The notes under the pieces are model-generated. The model ran no database searches. It was given only the letters and a program-made list of their open reading frames with translations, and was not told the DNA's origin. This document shows, in pieces, positions 1-7,799 of a stretch of 64,000 nt of DNA. The DNA is from Pseudomonas sp. L5B5. Lineage in GTDB: Bacteria; Pseudomonadota; Gammaproteobacteria; Pseudomonadales; Pseudomonadaceae. The stretch spans positions 1,054,001 to 1,118,000 of the forward strand of contig NZ_CP084742.1 in NCBI RefSeq assembly GCF_020520285.1, in the 5' to 3' direction. Made by a program: the position numbers and the translations under genes. How positions within the stretch are numbered: the stretch's first letter is position 1; each line of letters opens with the position of its first letter.

Positions 1-401
1 CGCATTCTGCTGGGGGTATCGCGGGTATTTTTGGGGGTATATTTCCACTTCTTAAGACCAGAAATTCCGTCCTAGAGCCATGTCCAGATGTTTTTCGGAA
101 AGTTCTGAAAACATGTGACGTGGCAAGCTGCAGCTTTCGGAAGATTCTGTTGAAAACAGTCGGATTTTCCGCTCGCCTAAACTTACTCAACATATCTAGT
201 GGTTTTTCGGACCTTCATTGACCGTTATTCCTGAGTTAGGGGGCTCAGCTTGAGGTTTTTTGTTTATTGCAAGCCGACCTGTCCTAGGACCGGTGGGCCC
301 TGAGGTGGAAACTTGGCCAGCCAGCGCAGGTACACCGAAGCGGCCAACGTGAATTCATCTGGTCGCACCGCTCATACCACGTGGTCACTTCAGTTAAGTC
401 C
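1..401. other. gene-free edge with short repeats
   Basis: I see no convincing gene here. The first 40 bases carry GGGTAT three times (14-19, 23-28, 35-40). Further on there is an imperfect direct repeat: TTTCGGAAAGTTCTGAAAACA at 93-113 and a related copy with a 3-base difference in length at 135-158. On the minus strand between about 270 and 372 a 33-codon open stretch without a start codon exists, possibly the tail of a lost gene, but I cannot identify it. The repeats could be recombinase or regulator sites at an island edge; that is speculation. Confidence 0.4.
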
Positions 402-779
402 TTAACTCACATCATTCAGCGCCTCGATCAGTTCGGTCTTACGCATAGTCGAACGGCCAGCTATTCGGTATTTACGAGCTCGCTCCATAAGCTCATTTTT
501 GCTCATATCCTCTAATCGCTGATCAGTACGCAGGGCACGTTTTCGCGTTGCTACAGCTTGCCGGGCTGATGACTCTCAGGCTTTAGCCTTTTTTGCCTCG
601 GTGGTTTTCTGTCCAGAGCCACCCTTCCGTTCGCCGCCACCTGACTGTTTATTAACTGTTCCCCAAGCACGACTTGCTGCTTCAGCTTCGGGCCCCCCTT
701 TAGCCTCGTAGCTATCTTCGATATGTTTCGCTTTCCGCTTTTGGTTATTGGTGTACTTATCTTTATCCCCACGCGGCAT
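402..779 (-). pseudogene. small basic protein (plasmid-stabilisation type) broken by an in-frame TGA
   Basis: The N-terminal 67 codons (start ATG 777-779) encode a very hydrophilic Lys/Gly-rich protein beginning MPRGDKDKYT with a KQSGGGER segment, a type often annotated in Pseudomonas as plasmid stabilisation protein. A TGA at 576-578 stops it after KKAKA. The same frame then stays open for 57 further codons to a TAA at 402-404. That part contains LEDMSKNELMERARKYRI and STMRKTELIEAL, a small helical motif like the N-terminal domain of Rho or SAP-like DNA-binding folds. Such a C-terminal module is expected in the full-length relatives, so I read this as one 125-residue gene with a nonsense mutation. 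An internal ATG (MSKNEL) could restart the C-terminal part. Stop-codon readthrough or sequencing error are alternatives. Confidence 0.6.
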
Positions 780-1040
780 GATCGCATCCTCTTAGTTGCT
801 GAGCACATTGCCTACACGTGTGGATTATCCAAACCCCACCACGTTCGGGCCGACCGATGAACGGCTTCCGGAAAATCATCGCCAAGGCTAGCCGTTTTCG
901 CGGTAAAACCAGCTCATTCTTAGCAAGGACACATCAAGAGCTGGGCAGCGCCCATACAAATCAGGCAATCAACCTGAATCACCATTCTATTGTCATAGAA
1001 GGATTTTGGCCCAGCGGTTCACCACTGCCTGGGCCATCAA

Positions 1041-1193
1041 TTATTGCCTGCTCTCGCCGGCCTTTCCTTCCTGCATCTGTACAGAGGACTTGGTACCACT
1101 GGAGTTGTCTTTCGTTGCATTATCGGCGCTGTCAGAAAATCCATGAAGCATGAATACACTGCAAAAGCCCAAGCACATACTCAACTTTTTCAT
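1041..1193 (-). CDS. possible small secreted protein (50 aa)
   Basis: This minus-strand frame starts at ATG 1191-1193 and stops with TAA at 1041-1043. The product begins MKKLSMCLGFCSVFMLHGFS: two lysines, a hydrophobic stretch and a small-residue region (DSA) that fits a Sec signal peptide. It is followed by about 27 polar residues rich in Ser, Lys, Gln and Gly. A weak Shine-Dalgarno-like TAGG lies about 8 bases upstream. I do not recognise a family. The signal-peptide architecture is the only reason to call it; the overlapping plus-strand frame shows no protein-like features. Moderate to low certainty. Confidence 0.4.
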   Translation of the reverse strand: MKKLSMCLGFCSVFMLHGFSDSADNATKDNSSGTKSSVQMQEGKAGESRQ

Positions 1194-1406
1194 AATCGTT
1201 TACCTACTGACGAGTGATTCAAATACAGCGCGAGATCTCAAAACCGATCGTCACACCGCTCTAAACCTACGTTATTAAATCCATCTTCAAGCGCGAGCCT
1301 GCATACGTCCGGGCGCTCTACTCTTTTTGCACCACCGCTGCGGTGCCAGAGAACTCCTGTTAACGCACTCCCCCGAAGAGCATTAGACTTTCCTTCAGAA
1401 GAGGAC

Positions 1407-1427
1407 GCCGGCCCGATGCGGGCCGGC
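1407..1427 (-). terminator. GC-rich hairpin after the dehydrogenase gene
   Basis: A perfect 9-bp stem, GCCGGCCCG / CGGGCCGGC with loop ATG, lies 20 bases beyond the stop codon of the minus-strand dehydrogenase. Read on the minus strand the T run precedes the hairpin rather than follows it, so this is not a classical rho-independent terminator. It may still block transcription or protect the 3' end. Confidence 0.4.
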
Positions 1428-1446
1428 AAAAAGTTGGCTGTTCATT

Positions 1447-2586
1447 TTATGCTGCTGGCTTGAGTACGACCTTCGTCCAGCCATCGTCACGTGCGTCGAA
1501 GTGCTTATAGGCACCTGGGCCCTCGGCGAGCTTGAGGCGATGAGAAATGATCTGAGAAGGTTTTGCGCGACCATGATGGATAAGCTCGGCCAAGCGACGG
1601 TTGTAGACTTTGACGTTAGCCTGCCCAGTTCGAATCTGCTGCCCCTTGAACCAGAAAGCGCCGAAATCGAAGGCCATCTTGCCTTCTTTGGCGAGTTCAT
1701 TTTTAGCGCCGGGATCCTGAGGTACGAACACACCAACGACTCCGATACCCCCAGTCGCTTTTGTCGAGGCAACAAGGTTATTCATAGTGAGGTGATTGGC
1801 TTCATGACCGTGGCGGTCGCAGCATTGATAACCAACACACTCACATCCTCGATCGGTGCCTTTGCCGTGAGTCAGATTTAAGATTTGGTCCACTGCCTCT
1901 TTCTCAAGCGAGTTAATGGGCGTAGCACCCATCTGAGCGGCGAGCTTTAAGCGGTCGGGATGATTGTCGACCACGAACACCTGAGAGGCGCCCTTGATCA
2001 TTGCTGAGTGGGCGGCCATTAAACCCACCGGGCCGGCGCCATAGATGGCAATGCTCTCCCCAGGAAGGAGGCCCGCCAGCTCGGTTGCATGCCAGCCCGT
2101 TGGGAAGATATCCGACAGCATGACGTAATCTTCTTCACGCTCTTGCGCGTCGTCGGGCAGCACCAGGCAATTGAAGTCGGCATACGGTACCCGTAGCAGC
2201 TCTGCCTGCCCTCCCTGATAAGGCCCCATATCAGCAAATCCGTAGGCCGCGCCCGCACTACCTGGGTTAGCGGTCAGGCAGAATCCGGTCAGGCCTTTTT
2301 CACAGTTTTCGCAAAAGCCGCAGCCGACGTTAAATGGCAGACATACACGGTCTCCTACCTTGACTCGATCTACGCCGGTGCCTACTTCAACGACCTCGCC
2401 CAGATTCTCATGGCCAAACACTCTGCCGGTTTCGAAAGAGGTTCGGCCTTCATACATATGCAGATCAGATCCGCAGATATTAGTGGCCGTCACCCGCACC
2501 AGAACGTCCGTAGGTTTTTCGATTTTGGCGTCCGGCACATTTTGCACTCTGACGTCACGGGGGCCATTGTAAACGATGGCTTTCAT
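1447..2586 (-). CDS. zinc-dependent formaldehyde/alcohol dehydrogenase
   Basis: This 379-residue medium-chain dehydrogenase is of the glutathione-independent formaldehyde dehydrogenase type, predicted to oxidise formaldehyde or another short aldehyde/alcohol with NAD in the cytoplasm. The catalytic zinc site is visible as Cys38 (NICGSD) and His59-Glu60 (GHE). The structural zinc site is Cys89, Cys92, Cys95 and Cys103. The Rossmann motif GAGPVG sits at 183-188. Length matches the family. The upstream region carries an AG-rich ribosome site before ATG 2584-2586. It stands alone on its strand; a related but distinct dehydrogenase is encoded at 37271-38440. The exact substrate cannot be read from sequence. 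Confidence 0.88.
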   Translation of the reverse strand: MKAIVYNGPRDVRVQNVPDAKIEKPTDVLVRVTATNICGSDLHMYEGRTSFETGRVFGHENLGEVVEVGTGVDRVKVGDRVCLPFNVGCGFCENCEKGLTGFCLTANPGSAGAAYGFADMGPYQGGQAELLRVPYADFNCLVLPDDAQEREEDYVMLSDIFPTGWHATELAGLLPGESIAIYGAGPVGLMAAHSAMIKGASQVFVVDNHPDRLKLAAQMGATPINSLEKEAVDQILNLTHGKGTDRGCECVGYQCCDRHGHEANHLTMNNLVASTKATGGIGVVGVFVPQDPGAKNELAKEGKMAFDFGAFWFKGQQIRTGQANVKVYNRRLAELIHHGRAKPSQIISHRLKLAEGPGAYKHFDARDDGWTKVVLKPAA

Positions 2587-2779
2587 TGCATTCTCCCAGA
2601 GGCAAGACGAAAGGTATTTTTCGTCAGCACATGTTTAATCTGTCCGAGAGAGCAAATCGTATGTTCAAGAAATTCGAGGCATGTCTGACGAGCGGTACAT
2701 TCTCAAAATCGCTCAAAAAAACTGAATTATTCGCCCTCGTATCCCTCTCTTTTTTATCGATAGAGATTGAGAGGTTGGC

Positions 2780-3016
2780 TTGAGTTATCTGGATTGGGTT
2801 CAGTGGCCCGCCATGGCAGTGACAGTGATCGCCGCGTGGCTTATCGGGTCTCAACGCCCCGCGAGAAGAATGGCCGGGTTCTTCTGTTTTATTTTGAGTA
2901 ATGTCCTATGGGTCATTTGGGGGGCTTATGCGGAGGCCTACGCACTGATCGTGCTGCAGATCTGTCTTTGCTCGATGAACCTACGTGGGTTTAAAAAGAA
3001 CTTTCAGAATCAGTAG
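2780..3016 (+). CDS. small membrane protein, two or three TM helices
   Basis: The 78-residue product starts at TTG 2780, five bases after GAGAGG. The start is supported by the convergent neighbour, whose N-terminus (DWVQWPAM) aligns with it from residue 5. Hydrophobic segments lie at about residues 8-24, 31-48 and 50-66. The ending MNLRGFKKN resembles small transporter-like proteins of the PnuC/SemiSWEET kind, but I can only say inner-membrane protein of unknown function. About 60 percent of positions look identical or similar to the paralogue at 3024-3272, which is encoded in the opposite direction with only 7 bases between the stops. Confidence 0.75.
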   Translation: MSYLDWVQWPAMAVTVIAAWLIGSQRPARRMAGFFCFILSNVLWVIWGAYAEAYALIVLQICLCSMNLRGFKKNFQNQ

Positions 3017-3023
3017 GCGCGAT

Positions 3024-3272
3024 TCATTCGGAGGCCTGGCGACCGCGCTGATTTTTCCTGAACCCACGAACATTCATGCCAAGCAAAATGCACTCGAGCA
3101 CAATCAATCCGAAAGCATTTGTGTGCCATCCCCAGATAACCCATAGCGCGTTGCTGAGGATAAACCCCCAAAAGGCAATCATGCGTCGGCGCGGTTGTTG
3201 AGAACCGATATACCAAGCTGACATGACAGTCACTATCATGGCGGGCCATTGCACCCAATCAATCAGATCCAC
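3024..3272 (-). CDS. small membrane protein, paralogue of the convergent neighbour
   Basis: The 82-residue product has the same layout as the protein at 2780-3016: DWVQWPAM at the N-terminus, IGSQ(Q/R)P and RRM in the first loop, FILSN(A/V)LWVIWG in the second helix and MN(V/L)RGF(R/K)KN at the end. Conservation is visible at DNA level too (TGGCCCGCCATG in both). Its ATG (3270-3272) follows the glycosyltransferase stop by 4 bases, so the two are co-transcribed. Function is unknown; an envelope or small-solute transport role is a guess. The extra C-terminal RGRQASE is not shared with the paralogue. Confidence 0.78.
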   Translation of the reverse strand: MDLIDWVQWPAMIVTVMSAWYIGSQQPRRRMIAFWGFILSNALWVIWGWHTNAFGLIVLECILLGMNVRGFRKNQRGRQASE

Positions 3273-3276
3273 CAGG

Positions 3277-3987
3277 TCACCCAGCCCCGAGGCCAGAATC
3301 TGAACCTATGGACGGCTCGACACCTTTGTCGGTATTGGGAGGCATAAGGGAAGCCAGATAATCTCCAAATCCACCCCGGCACTTGTAGTCCCGGCGTGCA
3401 CTGGTGAGCACGGGATTGGTGGCTGTCCAGATAATACGTGCTCCAATCGTCTCGAGGTCTGCAACCAGTTGAACATCCTCGTGCGCCATCAAATGCTTGA
3501 ACCCACCAGCGTTCTGATAAGCCTCGGCACTCAAGCCGAGATTGGCCCCTTGGATATGGCGATGGTTCTCGATGAACTGGTACAACGCCAGGTATTGAGT
3601 GCGAACCGCCTCGCCGTATTCTCTCCAGCTGTCGACCCCAACTGTTCCACACACCGCGTCAGCGTCAAACTCAATCTGACGCGCTAGCCAATCGGGTGGT
3701 ACAACGGTATCGGCATCCGTGAAAGCAAGCCACCGTGCACCAGCTTTCAGTAACTGCTCAGTACCTACAGCTCTCGTCTTACCCACGTTTTGAAAGGAGA
3801 CACCAATCGACTGTACGCCCATTGCCGCGACCATTGCCTCCGTGCTATCTGAGCAGTCATCCAAGACGACAAGTATCTCGACCAACTGATCTTTTAGCGA
3901 CGGGTGTGCAACCGCGAGGAGTACGGACTCAAGGCATTGGCTGATATAGCATTCTTCGTTATGAGCAGGTATCACGATCCCTATCAT
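3277..3987 (-). CDS. family 2 glycosyltransferase
   Basis: This cytoplasmic GT-A type enzyme of about 236 residues transfers a sugar from a nucleotide donor. The start at ATG 3985-3987 is preferred because AAGGGAG lies 6 bases upstream and the fold begins directly with IGIVIPAHNEE. An upstream in-frame GTG/ATG would add 14 residues lacking family features. The donor-binding first strand is at residues 1-11, the DD pair at 43-44 and the metal-binding DAD at 91-93 (FTDADTVV). An HEDVQL segment near residue 169 fits the ED acceptor-side motif. It is followed by the small membrane protein at 3024-3272. Acceptor unknown. Confidence 0.83.
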   Translation of the reverse strand: MIGIVIPAHNEECYISQCLESVLLAVAHPSLKDQLVEILVVLDDCSDSTEAMVAAMGVQSIGVSFQNVGKTRAVGTEQLLKAGARWLAFTDADTVVPPDWLARQIEFDADAVCGTVGVDSWREYGEAVRTQYLALYQFIENHRHIQGANLGLSAEAYQNAGGFKHLMAHEDVQLVADLETIGARIIWTATNPVLTSARRDYKCRGGFGDYLASLMPPNTDKGVEPSIGSDSGLGAG

Positions 3988-4072
3988 TTTCTCTCCCTTA
4001 CCTCGCGACGTGTGCCCAGCAGTCGACACCGCCCGGATAAGGAAGGTTTAAAGAATCTATCGTAGCGAGAGC

Positions 4073-4085
4073 AGCTCCATCTAAA
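4073..4085 (+). promoter_or_regulatory. shared upstream motif AGCTCCATCTAAA, copy 1
   Basis: The exact 13-mer AGCTCCATCTAAA occurs here, 93 bases before the DUF1652 start, and again at 32379-32391. Both copies are preceded by TAGCGAG. A related CTCTATCTAAA lies at 59703-59713. All are upstream of plus-strand accessory genes. It could be part of a stress-sigma promoter; no experiment supports that. Confidence 0.3.
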
Positions 4086-4178
4086 GGAACGTTTCGGAGC
4101 TCCATTATCCTGCCAGTATTTACGCCGCGGCATTCTGAACTAGCCTTGTCATGTTTAGGCTTTTAATCCGGAGAACTG

Positions 4179-4433
4179 ATGGACACGCTAACCAAAGTGG
4201 AGGTGGAAGCAGCCCTTTCCGCTCGACTTCCTAACTGCGCAGTTAACTGTGCATTCAATCCCGACGGCAGCCTTTCGGTGACCGTGACGGCGCACGATGC
4301 TGATCAGTTCACCATCGCCAATATAAATCGCGCCCACTATCACGGGGAATCAGGAATCAATAGGCTCATACGGGAAATACTGGAAGAAATGGTCATATCG
4401 AGACAGTCTTCCAGGCGTTCATCTGTAGGGTAA
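4179..4433 (+). CDS. DUF1652-like small protein
   Basis: The 84-residue cytoplasmic protein shows the pattern I associate with DUF1652: an N-terminal helix (VEVEAALSARL), the NPDGSLSVTV strand pair in the middle, and a C-terminal helix starting SGINRLIREILEEM. The family is largely confined to Pseudomonas and has no assigned function. GGAG five bases before ATG 4179 supports the start. The gene at 4449 follows after 15 bases and is probably co-transcribed. Confidence 0.7.
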   Translation: MDTLTKVEVEAALSARLPNCAVNCAFNPDGSLSVTVTAHDADQFTIANINRAHYHGESGINRLIREILEEMVISRQSSRRSSVG

Positions 4434-4448
4434 TAAACAGGAATTCAT

Positions 4449-4721
4449 ATGCCGAACTCTACTGAAGCGACGATGCATTCAATCAAAATTGAATACCTAG
4501 TGGACACGCTGTTCGGAGTGAATCCACTCGCAAGCGAGTGTAGAGCACGCATAATGCCCAAAGCGTCTGGATTACAGCTGCAACTCGCACTGCCGTGGCC
4601 TAGCGAGCTACAACACGCCCACACACTTACTTTCGAATGGGAGGGCGGCCCCTACCGTGGGGTGGTGCACCACATTGAAAAACTTCCCAGCGGGGAGCTG
4701 CTGTTGGACGTCGACCCATAG
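4449..4721 (+). CDS. hypothetical protein (90 aa)
   Basis: The product has no signal peptide or membrane helix. It alternates polar and hydrophobic stretches (LQLQLALPWPSEL, LTFEWEGGPYRGVVHH) that look like a small beta-rich domain. AGGA lies 7 bases before ATG 4449; an internal ATG at residue 9 (MHSIKIEY) is an alternative start. It sits 15 bases after the DUF1652 gene, suggesting an operon. I do not recognise a family. Confidence 0.6.
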   Translation: MPNSTEATMHSIKIEYLVDTLFGVNPLASECRARIMPKASGLQLQLALPWPSELQHAHTLTFEWEGGPYRGVVHHIEKLPSGELLLDVDP

Positions 4722-4769
4722 CCTTAGTCGTGATGGGGGAGAAGCTGGAATTTGCGCCTGCCGCTGCTG

Positions 4770-5012
4770 TTACGCCGAGGGGTCACGCTTCAGGTGGGCT
4801 TTAGCTTCCAGCAAGGCCTGGGCATGCACCGAATCAGCCAGCTTTTTGAGTTCCTCACATTGGTCCCAATCAATGACACCGCCGCTTAACAGCGCTTTGG
4901 CACCGTCCAGCAGAGCACGGTGGTAAGCATCCGGAGAATTGGCGCGGTACTCGTAGTCGTTCAACGCCTTGTACCAAGCTTTGAGCTCGGGTCGTTGGGG
5001 TAAGTGGCTCAT
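4770..5012 (-). CDS. hypothetical protein (80 aa)
   Basis: The product is a soluble, helical, charged protein: LKAWYKALNDYEYR, PDAYHRALLDGAKALL, WDQCEELKKLADSVHAQALLEAKAH. I choose ATG 5010-5012 (MSHLPQRPE) because AGGA lies about 9 bases upstream. An ATG nine bases earlier would sit on top of that site, and the longest frame to 5099 adds residues without protein-like character. It converges with the plus-strand gene ending at 4721. No family recognised. Confidence 0.62.
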   Translation of the reverse strand: MSHLPQRPELKAWYKALNDYEYRANSPDAYHRALLDGAKALLSGGVIDWDQCEELKKLADSVHAQALLEAKAHLKRDPSA

Positions 5013-5281
5013 AATGCTCATCCTGTTTGGAGCAGGGTTTGTCTTTTCGCCTATTTCCATGTGAGAGCGTCGCCGACCTGAATGTTCAAACACAATCACC
5101 CCAAAGCCCCCATATTCAGCATTGGTGGATAGCGCTGCACGCCACTCGTCGAGGGATATGCAGAGCGTTAAAACTTTATCTATCGTTGCACCCTCCCACT
5201 TGTGAAGAGAAAAGAATTTGCTCCTATATGAGTCGATTCAATTGAATCCGACAGTGTGAACGCTGCGTGGAGATGACAATC

Positions 5282-5719
5282 ATGAACCTGCGTCTACCCA
5301 TGTTTTTGATGTTGTGCTTTACCTTTTCAAACGCCTTGGCTGCGGCGTGTGATGTCTACACGCACTCTCAGAGCGATCAAGTACCCGTGGTTGAACAGCA
5401 CACCTGCTACACGTACGAAGGCGTGCCTTCCGACGCTATCGATTGGTCGTGCAGCAACGAAAACAAGGACATGATGAACACAAAAAAAACCAAGATCGCT
5501 CAATGCGCCGGCGACTATACGGCCAGTTGCAAGGCAACACTCACACAGGAGGCACTTGCGAATCCTCATGCAACCGCCAAAGTTCCTGGCCACGCAGGCG
5601 CGATGCTTCCCAGCAACGCTGGGGTGGTGACCTATCACTATGCCGCACAGGACCTTAAGCAAGCCAAAATCGATTGTGAGAAAGACGGCGGGCAGTGGAC
5701 GTGGCAGTCAGCTCAATAA
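5282..5719 (+). CDS. secreted hypothetical protein (145 aa)
   Basis: A Sec signal peptide is clear: MNLRLP, a hydrophobic core MFLMLCFTFSNAL and the cleavage region AAA before CDVY, leaving a mature periplasmic protein of about 122 residues. The mature part has seven cysteines (for example CDVY, CYTYEG, WSCSN, AQCAGD, ASCKA), suggesting disulphides. GGAG 9 bases before ATG 5282 supports this start over the upstream GTG/ATG codons at 5267 and 5273. No family recognised. The broken cupin gene begins 25 bases downstream. Confidence 0.68.
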   Translation: MNLRLPMFLMLCFTFSNALAAACDVYTHSQSDQVPVVEQHTCYTYEGVPSDAIDWSCSNENKDMMNTKKTKIAQCAGDYTASCKATLTQEALANPHATAKVPGHAGAMLPSNAGVVTYHYAAQDLKQAKIDCEKDGGQWTWQSAQ

Positions 5720-5744
5720 CCGGATTTCAAATGGCGCATCCCAT

Positions 5745-6276
5745 ATGAACGGCTTTGAGAATGGTACAGCTGCGCCAATACCGCTTATGTTTAAGCGCGG
5801 TGATACGGTGCCCAATAACCCGGACCTGCCCGTACTTTTTTATTCAGAGGCACTTTCCAAGCCCTTCGACGACCCTGCGGCACTCTTTGAAGCAATGTTC
5901 GCCAGCCAAGGTTGGCCACCTCAGTGGCGTGACGGGATCTACAGCTATCATCATTACCATACACAGAGGCACGAAGTGCTAGGTGTCGCAAGCGGCTATG
6001 CATCAGCTGATGCTGGGTGGCGAGCAAGTGCAGGTTCTGAACGTGAGTACAGGCGATGTGTTGCTGTTGCCGGCAGGCACCGGGCATTGCAGTCTGAGCG
6101 CCAGTAAAGACTTTCTCGTAGTAGGCGCCTATCCGCCAGGCCAGCATGCGGATATTTGCCGCGAGGCGCCCACCCCGGCGCAGTTGAGGAATATCGAACA
6201 GCTACCATTTCCTGATGAAGGGCCAGTAACGGGCGATCAAGGTGCCTTCCGCAGGCTGTGGGTCAGAGATCGCTAA
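5745..6276 (+). pseudogene. YjlB-like cupin, frameshifted
   Basis: The first frame encodes a cupin-type N-terminus (PLMFKRGDTVPNNPDLPVL, GWPPQWRDGIYSYHHYH, HEVLGVASGYA) with the histidine-rich metal-binding strand. At about 6003 one extra base shifts the frame. The continuation (QLMLGGEQVQVLNVSTGDVL, LPAGTGH, VVGAYPPGQ, DICREAP, RRLWVRDR) is the rest of the same family to a normal stop at 6274-6276. Removing a single T at 6003 restores one continuous protein of about 176 residues. Probably a dead gene; a sequencing error cannot be excluded. No good ribosome site precedes ATG 5745. It converges with the broken cinA copy, overlapping it by 4 bases. Confidence 0.75.
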
Positions 6277-6772
6277 GTGCCCTCACCCGCCATCGCTAGC
6301 TGGTGAAAATGCGGCAATGATTTCAGGGCATGGAGGGATGCCGCCAATTGGACCTCCTGGCGCGAGCCCATGAACCGTTCCTTTCGACTGAACACGCTCA
6401 GACCCCGCCCTATTCGATAGGCCCAGGCGAAACAAACAGTTCCAGGAGGTATCCCATCGATCATATCCGGACCGAGTATGCCTGTGGTCGCGATGGCTAC
6501 ATTTGCCGGACTGTCGTCCAGCGCCCGAGAACCATCTCCCAAGCAACCTCACAACTCGTGAGATTAAAAGTATTTATGGTGCCCGCGCGTACTTTTAATA
6601 GCCGCTGTTTCGCTTCTGGCGAATAGACGACATAACCACTCTCAATACATGACCCACCTCCGTCGACCTCCGAAAGCAAAGTGATAATTTTTCCCGCGGA
6701 ACAAGATTCGGCCGTCGTAATAACCAGTCGGTTGCGTTTGAGGTACTCCACGATAGAAGCGGCGACAAATAT
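6273..6772 (-). pseudogene. CinA C-terminal domain protein, broken copy
   Basis: This is a degenerate paralogue of the intact gene at 58548-59054. The first part (VITTAESCSAGKIITLLSEV, GYVVYSPEAKQRLL, FNLTSCEVAWEM) and the second part (RALDDSPANVAIATTGILGP, DGIPPGTVCFAWAY) lie in different frames, joined by a one-base loss near 6515. Aligning the N-termini puts ATA (6770-6772) where the intact copy has ATG, at the right distance (8 bases) from an AGGAG, so the start codon also appears mutated. CinA C-terminal proteins deamidate nicotinamide mononucleotide in pyridine-nucleotide salvage. This copy should be inactive. Confidence 0.8.
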
Positions 6773-6944
6773 GATAATTGCTCCTGGGCGCGAGCGATTG
6801 CGCTATTACCCTGTTCCAAAAACGACCTTTCAAATCAATCAATGTTCAAGCGAAAGTGTTTTGAACGTGCACGGCGTCAGGTTTTCCAACGTCTACAGAG
6901 TTGAACATGACTTTCCCAAATTTCGCTTGAGAGAAGGCAAGAGG

Positions 6945-7721
6945 ATGGAACCTACGACAATGATTACCAAAACAGCCAGAATGGCCAAGTCATGCTCCTT
7001 GGCGGCAACCTTTACCCTGTTAAGCGCCTGCGCTGGCAATGATTCTCCCTCGAACGTGGGGGCACCCGGTAAACCCACTGCTCCATCTACCCGAACCCTG
7101 GAAGCCGGAGCAGCCCTGCTCCAATCTCGTGCGCCTGTTGATGCATTGAACGCCTATCTGGACGGTTTTCACTTTTATAACGGCCATCCTGAGATGCAGA
7201 TGGAAGCGCATCACTACTGCGCGATTCTCAATGAAGAGGTGATTCAATGCGTGATCTACGACGGCAATCGCAAGGATGCAAAGTTGATGGGCGTGGAATA
7301 CATCATTAGCGAGCAGTTATTCACCTCACTGCCTACCCCTGAAAAGGCGCTGTGGCACAGCCACGTGCACGAAGTGAAATCAGGACAACTGGTCGCGCCG
7401 GGAATCCCCGAAGTGCCGGAGCACGCGTTGATGGAAAAACTGGTGCATACCTACGGTAAGACTTGGCATACCTGGCATACCGATCTCAACAAACGCCTGC
7501 CGCTGGGTGCGCCGCAACTGATGATGGGGTTTACCACCGATGGCCAGGCCGACCCTCGGATGGTCGCCGAGCGAGATAAGCGGATGGGTATCGACAGCAC
7601 CGAAAAGAAGAAGACACGCATCGATATAGTTGCGCCACCCATCGCACCGGGTGCGGACGCATGGCAACAGGGCACCGTTATTCAGATCACCGATCCTACT
7701 GTAACGGCCCATCAGCACTGA
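6945..7721 (+). CDS. DUF1264 family lipoprotein
   Basis: The 258-residue protein starts at ATG 6945, 7 bases after GAGAAGG. The longer upstream frame covers the antisense of the cinA remnant and is not credible. A lipobox LSAC (residues 26-29) ends a short hydrophobic stretch, so the mature protein is probably lipid-anchored in the envelope. The body has the DUF1264 (oil-body-associated-like) layout: a segment LDGFHFYNGHPEMQMEAHHYC, then ALWHSHVHEV with clustered histidines and a C-terminal DIVAPPIAPGADAW. Function of the family in bacteria is not established to my knowledge. It stands alone between the broken genes and the SDR gene at 7800. Confidence 0.78.
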   Translation: MEPTTMITKTARMAKSCSLAATFTLLSACAGNDSPSNVGAPGKPTAPSTRTLEAGAALLQSRAPVDALNAYLDGFHFYNGHPEMQMEAHHYCAILNEEVIQCVIYDGNRKDAKLMGVEYIISEQLFTSLPTPEKALWHSHVHEVKSGQLVAPGIPEVPEHALMEKLVHTYGKTWHTWHTDLNKRLPLGAPQLMMGFTTDGQADPRMVAERDKRMGIDSTEKKKTRIDIVAPPIAPGADAWQQGTVIQITDPTVTAHQH

Positions 7722-7799
7722 ACGCACCACTCAGTCATTTGGATTGAACGATCATTTGCTGGCCCTTCTCTATCGCAAGACCAGAGATAGGAGGATGTC

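Noticed and set aside
818..1153. 111-codon plus-strand frame
   Set aside because: No ribosome site, unusual composition (many His, Ser, Pro), antisense to the signal-peptide frame at 1041-1193.
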